A stretch of 64,000 bases of DNA, taken from the NCBI GenBank assembly GCA_037074585.1, contig CM073494.1:68503501-68567500 (forward strand). Reading direction: 5' to 3'. This document shows positions 1 to 9,665 of the stretch, piece by piece. Made by a program: the position numbers and the translations under genes. The first letter of the stretch is position 1; each line of letters starts with the position of its first letter. The DNA is from Biancaea sappan. Its lineage: Eukaryota > Streptophyta > Magnoliopsida > Fabales > Fabaceae. The notes below the pieces were generated by a model, which ran no database searches, had not been told where the DNA came from, and worked only from the letters and a program-made list of their open reading frames with translations.

Positions 1-9
1 CCAATACCC

Positions 10-627
10 GTGAATGTAACTGACGTAGAGCCCGTGAATGCCACTGGGCCCGAGAGCAATGGTGAGCTTGAGAATCATGTGGGCACACCTAAGACAACCC
101 GTTTACAGCATTTACATTCCAGTTCAGAGGCTTCTCATAGTGCTCATCCCATGATGACAAGGTCAAAGCTTGGGACTTTTAAACCCCAGGTACTCCTAGC
201 TCACACTAAACCCAAGTCTCATAAGGAGGCTCTTACAGATTCAATCTGGCTTGCTGCCATGAAGGAGGAATACAGTGCTTTAATGCGTAACAAGACTTGG
301 AAACTTGTTCATCTTCCTCCCAACCGAAATGCTATAGGCTGCAAATGGGTATTCAGGACGAAGTATAATTCTGATGGCAGAATTAGCAGACATAAGGCAA
401 GGTTAATTGCCAAAGGATTTCACTAGCAACAATGGTTTGACAATATAGGAACTTTCTCTCCTGTGGTCAAGCCCACTACTGTTCGCAGTATTCTGTCTCT
501 TGCTCTAGCTAAGAATTGGTCAATTGGCCAATTAGATGTCAATAATACCTTCCTTAAAGAGCATCTTAAGGAAGAGGTTTACATGGCTCAACCATCGGGC
601 TTTGAAGCGGCTGACAAAACATTAGTT
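10..627 (+). pseudogene. Copia pol fragment: start of reverse transcriptase
   Basis: The reading frame contains the usual start of copia reverse transcriptase: a stretch ending in W-K-L-V, then GCKWVFRTKYNSDG and HKARLIAKGF. A TAG at 424-426 interrupts the frame. In the same frame after the stop come FSPVVKPTTVRSILSLA, a QLDVNN motif that normally reads QLDVKNAFL, and a VYMAQPSGF motif. The frame is lost at about 627, where the nested element starts. About 40 residues of the family, including the YGLKQ region, are missing between this piece and the piece resuming at 2873. The mobilisation function is dead. Confidence 0.85.
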
Positions 628-629
628 TG

Positions 630-740
630 AAGCTAGGAGTTCTGTACATTGCCTTCGGGTATTGTTCTATCAATAATAATTGTATTACTTAGCCATATTT
701 CTGGTTTCTTTGTTCTGTTTCTAGGTAAGGGGGTTCATCA
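630..740 (+). repeat. Truncated 5' LTR of the nested gypsy derivative
   Basis: It matches 2762-2872 almost base for base (tattgttctatcaataata is shared) and ends in TTCATCA just before the primer binding site. The expected first ~210 bp of the LTR are absent, together with about 40 codons of copia sequence. One deletion across the junction would explain both losses. Confidence 0.75.
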
Positions 741-741
741 G

Positions 742-753
742 TGGTATCAGAGC
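742..753 (+). other. Primer binding site (initiator Met tRNA type)
   Basis: TGGTATCAGAGC lies one base after the 5' LTR end. This 12-mer complements the 3' end of plant initiator methionine tRNA and is the standard primer site of many copia and gypsy elements. Confidence 0.85.
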
Positions 754-782
754 GGTCTCGATCAAGGGGATTGCAAGAAAGA

Positions 783-1424
783 TGGTGAACACTAGGATAG
801 AGGAAAAGTTGATGTTCTCGAAAAAGAAGTAGGAGGTCTCAAGAATGAAACGGAGACACTAAAAGGGGAGGTAGAGACGGTCAAGGATATAGTTCAGGGA
901 CTCCGAGAATCAATGGCAAGAATGGAAAGGTTTGGCCAAATGGTGGAGATGCACCTGTCGAGCAAAAACAGTAGGGCAAACAAAGATGAGAAGAGACCAA
1001 ACATTGACTTGAAGGCATTGTTGGAAGAACTCAGAGAGAGGAATGGCAAATTCAAAAAAGAAAGGGAAACAGTGGATAAAGAAATGGAAAAGGAATCTAA
1101 AGAGCAGAAACTGGGCTCATTCGAAGAAAGCAAGAAAGACGTGGTGGCTGTCTTCAAGAAAGGATTTAGAGAAGAAAATAAAGAAGAGGAAACTTCCAAT
1201 TTCATGATTAATGCCCCAAAAGCCACGAGAACAGAAATGAAGCACCACCAAGAATGGAGCCCTAGCAACAGTGACATGGAGAAAATAGTTGCCGAGGATG
1301 TGCAAATGATTTTTATGTCGGTTTTATGCCAACCAGTAGATAGTTTTCACCCTCCCAGTGCCGAAACAGCATGGAGGAGGAAGCAGGGAAAAAGAGAACT
1401 CAAAGAAAAGAACGGAAGTAGATG
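783..1424 (+). pseudogene. Gag-like N-terminal coding remnant of the gypsy derivative
   Basis: An ATG at 783 starts MVNTRIEEK, the typical first residues of many dicot Ty3/gypsy gag-pol proteins. A frameshift follows near 810, after which another frame reads LEKEVGGLKNETETLK and continues as a Lys/Glu-rich coiled coil to 1424. The leading portion matches the family; the charged remainder (K/E/R repeats around 1000-1200) I do not recognise. No protease or zinc knuckle is visible. Probably a broken protein, at most a truncated gag-like product. Confidence 0.6.
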
Positions 1425-2042
1425 ACTCAGGGAGAAGGCGTTCTTTCGTGGCAGAAGGTAACGGCAAGGAGAAAGGCATATGGGTCCTGGATCGGGTCAA
1501 AAAGACCCATTGGGGAATAAGCCCAATGGAATTTTGGGATGGCAAACTTAATGGGCCATGCTTGAAAACAAATAAACGCATCTTGTCTCAAATTTGGGAA
1601 GGAAAGCATTATGGGCCCTGCTTCAAAATAAATGAAAGTGATTTGGCCCAATGCTATCTACTGCAGATCATCTAAACCCAATCACCACTCCAGTATTGCC
1701 CAAGTCCTTGACCCGATTAAAACCTACCCAACCCACGTCGCGCCAGCTGAAGCTTCCATCAAAACGCAATGCTCTTCAGAAAAGAAACTGCCTTCAATCA
1801 CTGTTGTAGCTTCCTTTGAACTAGAGGAGAACCACGTCCCACCCAATGACAAGAAGACCACAAGAAACCATAAAGCAATCATTTTCTGCAAGTGAAAAGC
1901 TTGTAAGTGCAAGAATAATGTATTTTGGCTTCTGATCAGGGAGGAGGAAGTCGATAATGAGAACAGAGAAGGAAAAACATTTAAGGAGAAGATTGAGGCT
2001 GAAGGAATCAAAGAGTGTCTTGTCGGATTTATTGCGAGTATC

Positions 2043-2567
2043 ATGATTGACATCTTTCAAGGTTTTGGAGCTGTGATAAACAAGAAACGAGTAAAACTTC
2101 CTAAAGAAGAGAAGGAATCAATAATAATGAAAGAAGAGGACAGTTTGGAGGATTTTTACAAAATACTGAGGCAACATGAAATTTCGAACGAGTCTATGAT
2201 ATTGTATCATCTTCAAGGTATTATTTACCCCTTTTTACAGCTTGGGATGTTAGTGTATCACCAATGCATTACCAGTGACGAAGATGTTGCCCACTTATTC
2301 ACTGAGGATCATGTGACCTGGGGGTTGAATATTAAGTTCGAAAAGATTAAGAGTGTTTCTGAAGATGATGCAAGTATAAAACAAGAAGATATCATCAAGA
2401 GAAGAGGGCTGACCAGTGGCCAAGAGGAAGTTTTAATGAAATGGAAAATGCTGTCAGATCTTGGAAGTACGTGGAAATTTTCTGTTACAGTAGGAAAGAG
2501 GATCCCTCAGTTTCACCTTGAGGACAAGGTGCCTCTTAAAGGGGCGGTAATGATGGGACTAATATAA
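2043..2567 (+). pseudogene. Pol C-terminal-like remnant of the gypsy derivative
   Basis: A 174-residue frame whose last third resembles the C-terminal tail of Ty3/gypsy integrases: a VLMKWK motif, a short spacer, then FHLEDKV, normally the last conserved motif before the stop. The first two thirds I do not recognise. The chromodomain-like core residues after KWK (usually GLP-x-ATWE) are altered, so function is doubtful. It ends just before the 3' LTR, which overlaps its last codons. Confidence 0.55.
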
Positions 2568-2872
2568 ATAGGTCATTTAGGATTAGAATAGGGGAATTAG
2601 AAAGAAAGGAAACACTTATAGTTATTGGGTTGACAGTTGTAACTAATATTACAGTTATAACTAACTATGGGACTAAAGAGCCTTTATAAGGTAGTGATGA
2701 CTAAGTGCTAAGGGGAGGGAGAGAATTTTGGACAGTCTCGGGGAGAGACCTAGCCTCTCGAAAGCTAGGAGTTTTATATATTGCCTTCGGGTATTGTTCT
2801 ATCAATAATAATTGTATTACTTAGCCATATTTCTGGTTTCTTTGTTCTGTTTCTGGGTAAAGGGGTTTATCA
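2550..2872 (+). repeat. 3' LTR of the nested gypsy derivative
   Basis: Starts near TGATGGGAC (2550-2556) after a purine-rich tract and ends in TTATCA at 2872. The 3' 112 bp duplicate the truncated 5' LTR. The 5' boundary is set by the TG..CA rule and the purine tract, because the matching part of the 5' LTR is deleted. Confidence 0.65.
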
Positions 2873-3885
2873 CATTCCTACTCATGAGAGTTACATCTGC
2901 TCATGTTACCTATATGCTGATATACGTTGATGATATCATCATTACTAGATCGTCTTCTACTGCCATCTCTGAGCTAAAGAAATTGCTACACACTGAGTTT
3001 GCTTTGAAGGACTTGGGTCATCTTAACTATATTTTGGGAATTGAAGCTCTCAAAACTTCAAATGGTGGTCTAATTTTATCTCAACAAAAATACGTTTATG
3101 TTCCCCTCCAACAAGCTGGTATGACCAATTGTAAACCCCCATCCACTCCCATGATAGTTTCCACTCAATTACTTACGTATAATGGTTTACCTTTTCACAA
3201 TTTGCAACTCTACCGTTCAATAGTGGGTTCTCTACGCTATGCCACCATTACACACCCAGAAAACAGCTTTGCTGTCAACAAAGTGAGCCGGTTTATGGTA
3301 TCCCCTACCGATGACCACTGGAAAGCTGTCAAGCGAGTGCTAAGGTATCTTCAGGGAACTGCAAATTATGGTCTTAAATTCACACATGCCTCCAATTTTT
3401 CCATACGTTGCTATGTTGATGCAGATTGGGCCACTGATGCTTCAGACCGTAAGTCAACCTCTGGCCTCTACATATACCGTAGGCCCAATCTCATATCATG
3501 GAGCTGCAAGAGGCAATCTATTGTCTCTAGATCAACTGTCGAAGCCCAGTATCGGAGTTTAGCCACTTCGGTAGCAAAACTAATGTGGGTCCAGTCTCTT
3601 CTTCGAGAATTGTGTGTGCAGCTTCCTTCCAAACCAATACTTTTAAGTGATAGCCTCAGTGCAATCGCACTATCACATAATCCAGTGATACACTCGCATA
3701 CGAAGCACATAGAAATTGACATTTTCTTTGTCCTGGAAAAGGTTTTGAAAGGGGACATTGCAATCACTCACGTGCCTTCTTCTCATCAGATAGCCGACAG
3801 TCTGACCAAACCAATGTCCTCTGCGAAGTTTTCTAGCTTACGGTGCAAACTCAATGTAATGGATATATCCCCCACTTGGGTTTGA
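2873..3885 (+). pseudogene. Copia pol fragment: reverse transcriptase C-terminus and RNase H
   Basis: The frame resumes copia reverse transcriptase a few residues before the YVDD catalytic box (2923-2934). Family motifs follow: KDLGHLNYILGIE, a YRSIVGSLRYAT motif, AVNKVSRFM and VLRYLQGT. RNase H follows with YVDADWA, KSTSGLYIY, SRSTVEAQYRSLA, a DSLSAI motif and HTKHIEID. The stop is at 3883-3885. This piece has no internal stop, but it is separated from its N-terminus by the nested element and a deletion, so it cannot be expressed as a normal polyprotein. Confidence 0.88.
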
Positions 3886-3892
3886 GGGGGGA
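3884..3892 (+). other. Polypurine tract of the copia element
   Basis: The run gaggggggat starts at the pol stop codon and lies directly before the TG of the 3' LTR, the expected place for the plus-strand primer. Confidence 0.7.
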
Positions 3893-4112
3893 TGATAGGA
3901 ACAATTAATGATGTGGCAATTAATTAATGACGTGGCAGTATGATGTGGATGTCAGTTAATCAATAGTTAGTCAGGTACAACAAGTTTAGTTGGTTAAATC
4001 TGTTATGTATTCAAGTGTCTATATATACATATTGATATCATTATGTACAGTGTGATCACATTATTCAATATACAGAGAGCATTATTCATCTTACTGTTTA
4101 TGCTTCAGTTCA
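3893..4112 (+). repeat. 3' LTR of the copia element
   Basis: Begins TGATAGGAAC at 3893 after the polypurine tract. It contains a TATA-like stretch (tctatatatacat, about 4018-4030). The end is placed at the CA at 4111-4112 (cttcagttca); it could extend some tens of bases because no 5' copy is in the window. Confidence 0.65.
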
Positions 4113-4189
4113 TTTCTTTCATCTTTTTATTTAAGCTCATTTCATTTCAATCTCAATTCAATTATATTCGTTGCTAAATCACAAAATTT

Positions 4190-4365
4190 ACTATTTTTAA
4201 ATCTCAAAATTTTCGTTGCTAAAAGTCACTATGACAAATAAAGAAACTAAATTGAAACAAAAATAATCTTTCAAAGACTAAATTGAAATACCTGATTTTT
4301 AAGAACTGAATCGAGACAACCATAATTTTTTGGAAACCAAATTAGTAATTTACTCGTCTTTAAAT
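4190..4365. repeat. Half copy of foldback repeat family F1
   Basis: This stretch (aaattgaaacaaaaataat, ctttcaaagactaaattga, agtaatttactcg) matches the right arm of the full foldback element at 5041-5365. The left arm is missing; the copia LTR lies on that side. Confidence 0.6.
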
Positions 4366-4494
4366 AATCAGTGAAGAATGAGAATGAGTCAAATTAATTT
4401 CAGGTTGATCAGATTTGCAAGTATGCTCGATTATTCAAATAAGAATTCAGCCTAAACTTGTGAAGGAGGTTCAAATTTGCTGAATTTTGCTTAC

Positions 4495-7400
4495 CTTGCA
4501 ACCAACTAAATCTAGCAAGGATCTGTCACTAAAAGGATATTCGAAAACACCAGCAGCAAACTTCACTCTCAATATTCGCTCAACAGCGTCATCAATTCTA
4601 GCCATAGATACTTCCCCTGATTCAACTAGGGAGGTCAATTCTTCCACAAACAGCTCATATCTTAAAGCCACCATTACCTGCATATTTTCTTGAATGATTA
4701 AAAAATAAAAGACCACAATGAAGGTTTCTGAGAATTGAAGATCTTTACCATGTCAATTCCAGCATTAACAGATGACAAAATACAGTAACGATAATCTGAA
4801 CCATGCGGATGGCAAAGTCGGTCAATTCCCTCCCAGTCAGAAATTACAAAACCCTAACACAAAACAAATAAACAATGGTCCAAATCAAACAAGATGATTC
4901 ATTCAAATCCAGAAAGAAATGAAAAACAAAACAACTTCAGTGATTTTAGTTTAATATCTCATTACACCTTCCACATAAAAGTAAAACTGAGAGGTGCTCT
5001 ATACTCTTTTGACAAGAGAACAGCAGATGCAGAATTTATTTTAGTATTTGTTCCTAGAGTAAAATATTGATCCGGTTCCTAAAATATTACAATTGTCCAA
5101 ATTCAGTTCCTAAAAGTTCAAGTGTCTCAATTTAGTCTTTGAAAGATTGTATTTGTTTCAATTTGATTTCTTTATTTGTCAAAGTGATTTTTAGCAATGA
5201 AAAAATTGAGATTTAGTAATGTTGGATTCTGTGATTTAGTAACAAAAGAAACCAAATTGAAACAAATGTAATCTTTCAAAGGTCGAATTATGACACTTAA
5301 TCTTTCAAGGACCGAATTGAAAACTATAATTTTTTAGAGACTATATCAGTAATTTACTCATGTAATATATAGCAAAGGTGCTAATATATTGGGAAACAGT
5401 AACTAAATTATGGTAATAGATTTTAACTTATATTGACAAAAAGGAAAATCGACAATTTAGCCACTGTTAAGAGGAAATTTGTAATGGTTGTTTTACCTTA
5501 AAACCAAGCCTTTCTTTCAAAATCTCAGTAAGAAGGAAACGGTCAGAATGGAGTTTGCATCCATTCCAACTTGAATAAGATGCCATAACGGTTGAAACTC
5601 CCTGTGCAATGCAGTCCAAATAAGGAGCCATGTGAATTTTCTCCAAGTCTTCATATGATAATATTGTATTTCCTTCATTTACACCTTTCTCAGTGCCTCC
5701 ATCTCCAACAAAGTGCTTGGCACAGGCAATAACCTTGTTCCTGAAGTATGAATTTGATATATAACAACAAATTTGATAAAGAAAAACATATTACCACTAC
5801 TTCGGTGAACTTCTCAAAATGATACTAATCTTGAGAAAAACAAATTTCGAAAAAAGTGTAGTCATCCTGCTGCATTCGTTAGTCAAAATTGTAATTGGAC
5901 CAGTGATTATATTATCTATTTGTAAAGAAAATATATCTCATTTAGAAATTATATGAAACGTTTCTCTCTACCTTCCAGCCACAAAGGGGTAACCATGTTC
6001 ATGTCCTTTTGGAGGCTGGCCCTGCAAGCCTGAAACGATGGAGGTCATCTTTCTGACTATCTCAGTGTCTTCACTGTAACTCTCGTAGCATCTTCCCCAT
6101 CTGGGATCTTTACTGACCTGTCCATTAATTCATCCGCATGAGATGCAATTTTATCTATTATTTAGATATAGAAACTTCAAAGAGAATAGAGAAAGAAATA
6201 AGGTAAAAAGACATATAATATATGGGATGTCTAAGTCCCACATTGGGTAGTATGGGATGCTTGATGGGGTACTTAATTAGCTTGGTTCTTCCCCCTTAAC
6301 AGCTAGCTTTTGAAGGTGGGTTCCCCAAGCTGTTTAGGTACCTAACATTGGTATCAGAGCCAGGTTGTCGATGCACCAGAGAGGGCTACCTACGAAGGGG
6401 CTGACCGGAAAGGCCGAGTGAAGCGTCGTAGAGTACAGCCGCAGGGACGTCGGCTCTCAAGGGTGGTGCTATGTTAGGGACTAGATAGTATGGGATGTCT
6501 AAGTCCCACATTGGGTAGTATGGGATGCTTGAAGGGGTACTTAAGTAGCTTGGTTCTTCCCCCTTAACAGCTAGCTTTTGAGGGTGGGTTCCCCAAGCTG
6601 TTTAGGTACCTAACAGACATATAATATATTGTTAGTAAACCGCTAGTGTGCAAACAGTTTATACGTGGGAAATATAGGAGGGAATAGTTGTATGTGCAGT
6701 ATGTAGTGTGTCACGTGGGTCTTATGGTGTTATTTTGTCATTTATTATTTTGCCTTCTTCTGTTTAAGAAGAGGAAGACAGTTATATGGTGTAGTGTGTC
6801 TGACTTCTGGTAATTACCTATGTGTATGTGTTATTATGTATCTTGTGTGGGAATGAGAAGTTGTCAGAACATTTTTATCAAACTTTCCAAGTGGAGTTCT
6901 AAGAGATCAGCCGGTTCTCTCTCTAGTCGAGCCAGCACCATTGGTCGTAAGAAGAGACCAGATTCTTCTTCCCATTCCCTTTCTGATTTTCCTACTGCTA
7001 GACCTATAACGAGATCCTATAGGGGAAATATATATGTATATATATATATATATCCATGTTGTTTTAACTCCTGTCAGTAACTGATAGACTAATCCGTAAA
7101 TTTTTTCAGAAAGACACAACAATACAGACATTCCTCCTTTTTAAATCAGCAAAATTTTCAAGATTAGTTTCTCTCTGATGCAAATCATGAATTTCTTGAA
7201 GAACTAGAATTTATGAGAAGTGATCAAATTCCTGAGTTCAAACAGGCCAGCGTTATCAGTAAGTGTCTAAGTGATATCTCAGCCAACTGTCATGCTAAGA
7301 ATAAAAGGTGCACTATATCCATGTTGTTTTAACTCCTGTAAGTAACAGATAGACTAATCGGTTCCAGGAAGACACAATAATGCAGACATTCCTCCTTTTT

Positions 7401-9106
7401 TAATCAGCAAAATTTTCAAAATTTGTTTCTCTCTGATGCAAATCATGAATTACTTTAAGAACTATAATTTATGACAAGTGATCAAATTCCTGAATTGAAA
7501 CAGTCCAGCATTATCAGTAAGTGATGCTCTGCCAACTATCATGCTAAGAATAAAAGTTGCACTATGAACTACATTACATAATCTTTCACTAAGGGAACTC
7601 GGCCATGCACAATTAAGAAGAACGAGTGCAATAGAAATGAGATACAAGTCATCACTCTGCTGGTAAAGTTTTCGCAGTTATGTGTATAGTCAGAAGAAAG
7701 GTGAAAATTAATTCAACTCAGGTTTTGGCACACTAACGTATACCAGGTAGTAATAATAGTATAATAGCATAATTATCTAAGAAATACAAGACTAGCTGAT
7801 TATGATGCCTTACTGCAATACAAGGAGCAAAAGAATAGTGAATTCCACTTGCTCTAACTTCCAGTGCTGTTGCCGCTCCAATCCTTTGAGCTAAATCTGC
7901 ATCTCTACAAGCACGCCACCAGTAAGAATCAAAAATTGATTTCTAAGAACAACAGCATTTTTACATTAATTCAAATGAGTTTTATTGTGGTTAGCAAGCT
8001 ATTTCAGCATCATTTCTAGTAAAATAAGGAAATGTCCTCCTCTGTCCCCCTTTCTTGTTCTGTATAATGAATGAAGAACACTACGAATCATTTTGCTATG
8101 CATCAAAATTTTACCCCACAGAAATTGGTGAAGCATTCTAATTAAATTGAAAAGAAAGCACCAACCTTGAAGCACCGAGACCAACATTGTGAGGATATAT
8201 AGTGGCTCCATAGATACTATTATTACCATGAACTGCGTCAATCCCATATATGAGGGGTATTCCTAGTCGTGACTCGAGAGCTGACTTTTGAAATCCGTCC
8301 ACCATATCAGCCCAATCTGACGACACTGCGTCTTCAAAAGGCCCACTGCCTCCAACACTGAGTATACTACCTGTTAGGAAGAAAGAGAGAAACAATCAGA
8401 AGCAAAAGACCACTAACGTTGAATTAACAATTCAGTCCATAATACTTAAAATATATTATAAATTCGTTAAATATAATAAATGAGTCAATTCTACAAGATA
8501 AATAAACATACAATTTATTGTTACAAAAAGAATGATTTGTACTAAGTCTAGAGCTTATAAAATTCACTCATCCAACATTTAAACTTTAAAGATTAAACAA
8601 TAAGAATTGTAAATTTTAGAAACCAATTCAATTATTTATCAAATCAATTTTGATCTTAAAAGATCAAGCGAGAAACTAGTCTTCAAAAAATTATGGATTA
8701 AATTCCTCCAAAAAAAATTATAATTATATTAATTTAATTTTTTTAAAATATCGTATTTATTTCAATACAATCTTTTTATTTGTCAAATTGTTTTTAACAA
8801 CAATAATTTTAATAAATTTCTGAACTAGCAACATAAATAATTAAATTGAAGCAAATTCAATGCTGCATTAGTAATTTACTGATAAAGATGACGAAGTCGG
8901 AAGATGAAAAAGTGAGAGAGAAGCGTACCAATGGAGAAGTCTCTAATGGCGGAAGGAGTGGCAACTCTGCGCTCGATTTGGGTCATCTGACCAATCTTCT
9001 CCTTCAGAGTCATACGAGAAAGAAGGTCTCTGACGCGAGCTTCAATGGGCTCACCGGGATTCCTGTACACGCAATCCATGCCGTCCTGCAATCTGCTCAT
9101 CTCCAC
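4495..9106 (-). CDS. GH3 beta-glucosidase / beta-glucan exohydrolase-like gene, C-terminal exons missing
   Basis: Seven exons join in frame: 8929-9106, 8166-8370, 7814-7904, 5972-6117, 5497-5740, 4749-4853, 4495-4677 (384 codons, all GT-AG). The product would hydrolyse beta-linked glucose from glucans or glucosides. Family motifs run in order: MTLKEKIGQMTQIERRVA, DADLAQRIGAATALEVRASG, DPRWGRCYESY, CAKHFVGDGGT, and GFVISDWEG with the nucleophile Asp at about residue 294 (Asp285 in barley ExoI). No signal peptide is seen (start MEMSRLQDGMDCVYRNPGEP), so it resembles the leaderless plant subgroup. Family members have about 600-660 residues. The second domain, with the acid/base Glu (Glu491 in barley), is absent: exon 7 ends at a normal donor (GTAAGC, 4494) and copia DNA follows. 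The gene is either truncated, or has a very long intron 7 with exons beyond position 1. Confidence 0.88.
5041..5365. repeat. Foldback (long inverted repeat) element F1 in GH3 intron 5
   Basis: The left arm (about 5041-5180: ttagtctttgaaagattgta, ttgtttcaatttgatttctt) is the diverged reverse complement of the right arm (about 5245-5365). The two are separated by a short centre with gtgatttagtaac. It has no coding capacity. It resembles a MITE, but I could not fix a target-site duplication. Confidence 0.7.
6223..6615 (+). mobile_element. TRIM (miniature LTR retrotransposon) in GH3 intron 3
   Basis: Two 125-bp direct repeats, 6223-6347 and 6491-6615, both start TGGGATGTCTAAGTCCCAC and end GGTACCTAACA. 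The left copy is followed by TGGTATCAGAGC (6349-6360), the initiator-Met tRNA primer site. The interior is only 143 bp and GC-richer, with no ORF. Size, LTR pair and primer site define a TRIM. The two LTRs differ at only a few bases, so it is fairly young. It is flanked by a 13-bp direct repeat, longer than the usual 5 bp. Confidence 0.88.
6630..7050. other. Unclassified repeat-like segment in GH3 intron 3
   Basis: From TGTTAGTAAACCG (6630) to about 6882 (ttttatca) the segment is bounded like an LTR (TG..CA). It is followed by a short open stretch rich in Ser/Arg codons (about 6890-7020) and a (TA)n run. No primer binding site or second copy is seen, so it may be an LTR fragment or plain intron sequence. 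Confidence 0.25.
7051..7565. repeat. 265-bp tandem duplication in GH3 intron 3
   Basis: Unit 1 (7051-7315) and unit 2 (7316-about 7565) both begin tatccatgttgttttaactc. They share long blocks, including gacattcctcct, tctctctgatgcaaatcatg and catgctaagaataaaag, with scattered substitutions and small indels. The second unit is slightly shorter. Confidence 0.85.
8640..8880. repeat. Degenerate F1-like foldback remnant in GH3 intron 1
   Basis: It shares phrases with the 5041-5365 element (tttatttgtcaaattg, taattaaattgaagcaaa, agtaatttactgataaag) in partly inverted arrangement, but is much more diverged. It ends about 50 bp from the exon 1 donor. Confidence 0.4.
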
Positions 9107-9259
9107 TCGACGGTCGGCTCCGGTCCGTCACAGAAGAACAAAGAAGTATACGAACCGTTTATCGAAGAGTGTAGAGATGCGAAACGATTCGGAGGAAGGT
9201 GTGATATACGATTCTCCATCTCCACTGTTAATATAGCGGGAAGTGAAGATGGTGGTTAG

Positions 9260-9626
9260 ATGACCATGAGGTCTTCACCGGGTCCAGCATTTAAACTAAT
9301 ACCAACCTTTCTTTCGACCGAACCTTCCTCGCCTTTCATGATCTTTGTTTCTTTTTTTCTTTGCTTGGAAATTTACCGGTTAATAAATAACTTGGAGAAT
9401 TATAATAATGATTATGAGCCTGGGTTGGATCAATAATGATGCCAACCCGTACTATTCCCACGTTAAATTATTTTTTAAAAAAATAAAAAAATAAGATCAA
9501 TTCAGATATCTTCATTTGAGTTAGTCTGACTTAAAATGCTATTGATAAATAAATCAACACTTTGACAGCCGAGATTGAAACTTGAGTTTATTATTTTGTA
9601 AAAGATAACAATAGAAAAGTCGTTAT

Positions 9627-9665
<39 letters not shown>

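Larger units (their letters stand above)
630..2872 (+). mobile_element. Non-autonomous Ty3/gypsy-derived LTR element nested in the copia pol gene
   Basis: A 112-bp direct repeat is found at 630-740 and 2762-2872. The left copy is followed at once by TGGTATCAGAGC (742-753), the plant initiator-Met tRNA primer binding site. Upstream of the right copy is a purine-rich run (about 2538-2546, aaaggggcgg). This fits an LTR element whose 5' LTR has lost its first ~210 bp. The interior keeps a gag-like N-terminus and a pol-like C-terminus with no protease, reverse transcriptase or integrase, so it is an internally deleted derivative needing proteins in trans. The right end abuts the copia frame directly. 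Confidence 0.75.
1..4112 (+). mobile_element. Ty1/copia LTR retrotransposon, 5'-incomplete, degenerate, with a nested insertion
   Basis: The window opens inside the pol gene of a copia element on the plus strand. It holds the start of the reverse transcriptase, a break filled by another element (about 630-2872), the rest of the reverse transcriptase and RNase H, a polypurine tract and one 3' LTR. The 5' LTR, gag and most of integrase lie before position 1. The element is antisense to the GH3 gene and occupies the DNA where that gene's last exons should be. A premature TAG and the nested insertion mean it cannot encode a working polyprotein. The end at 4112 is approximate because the 5' LTR is not available for comparison. 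Confidence 0.85.
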
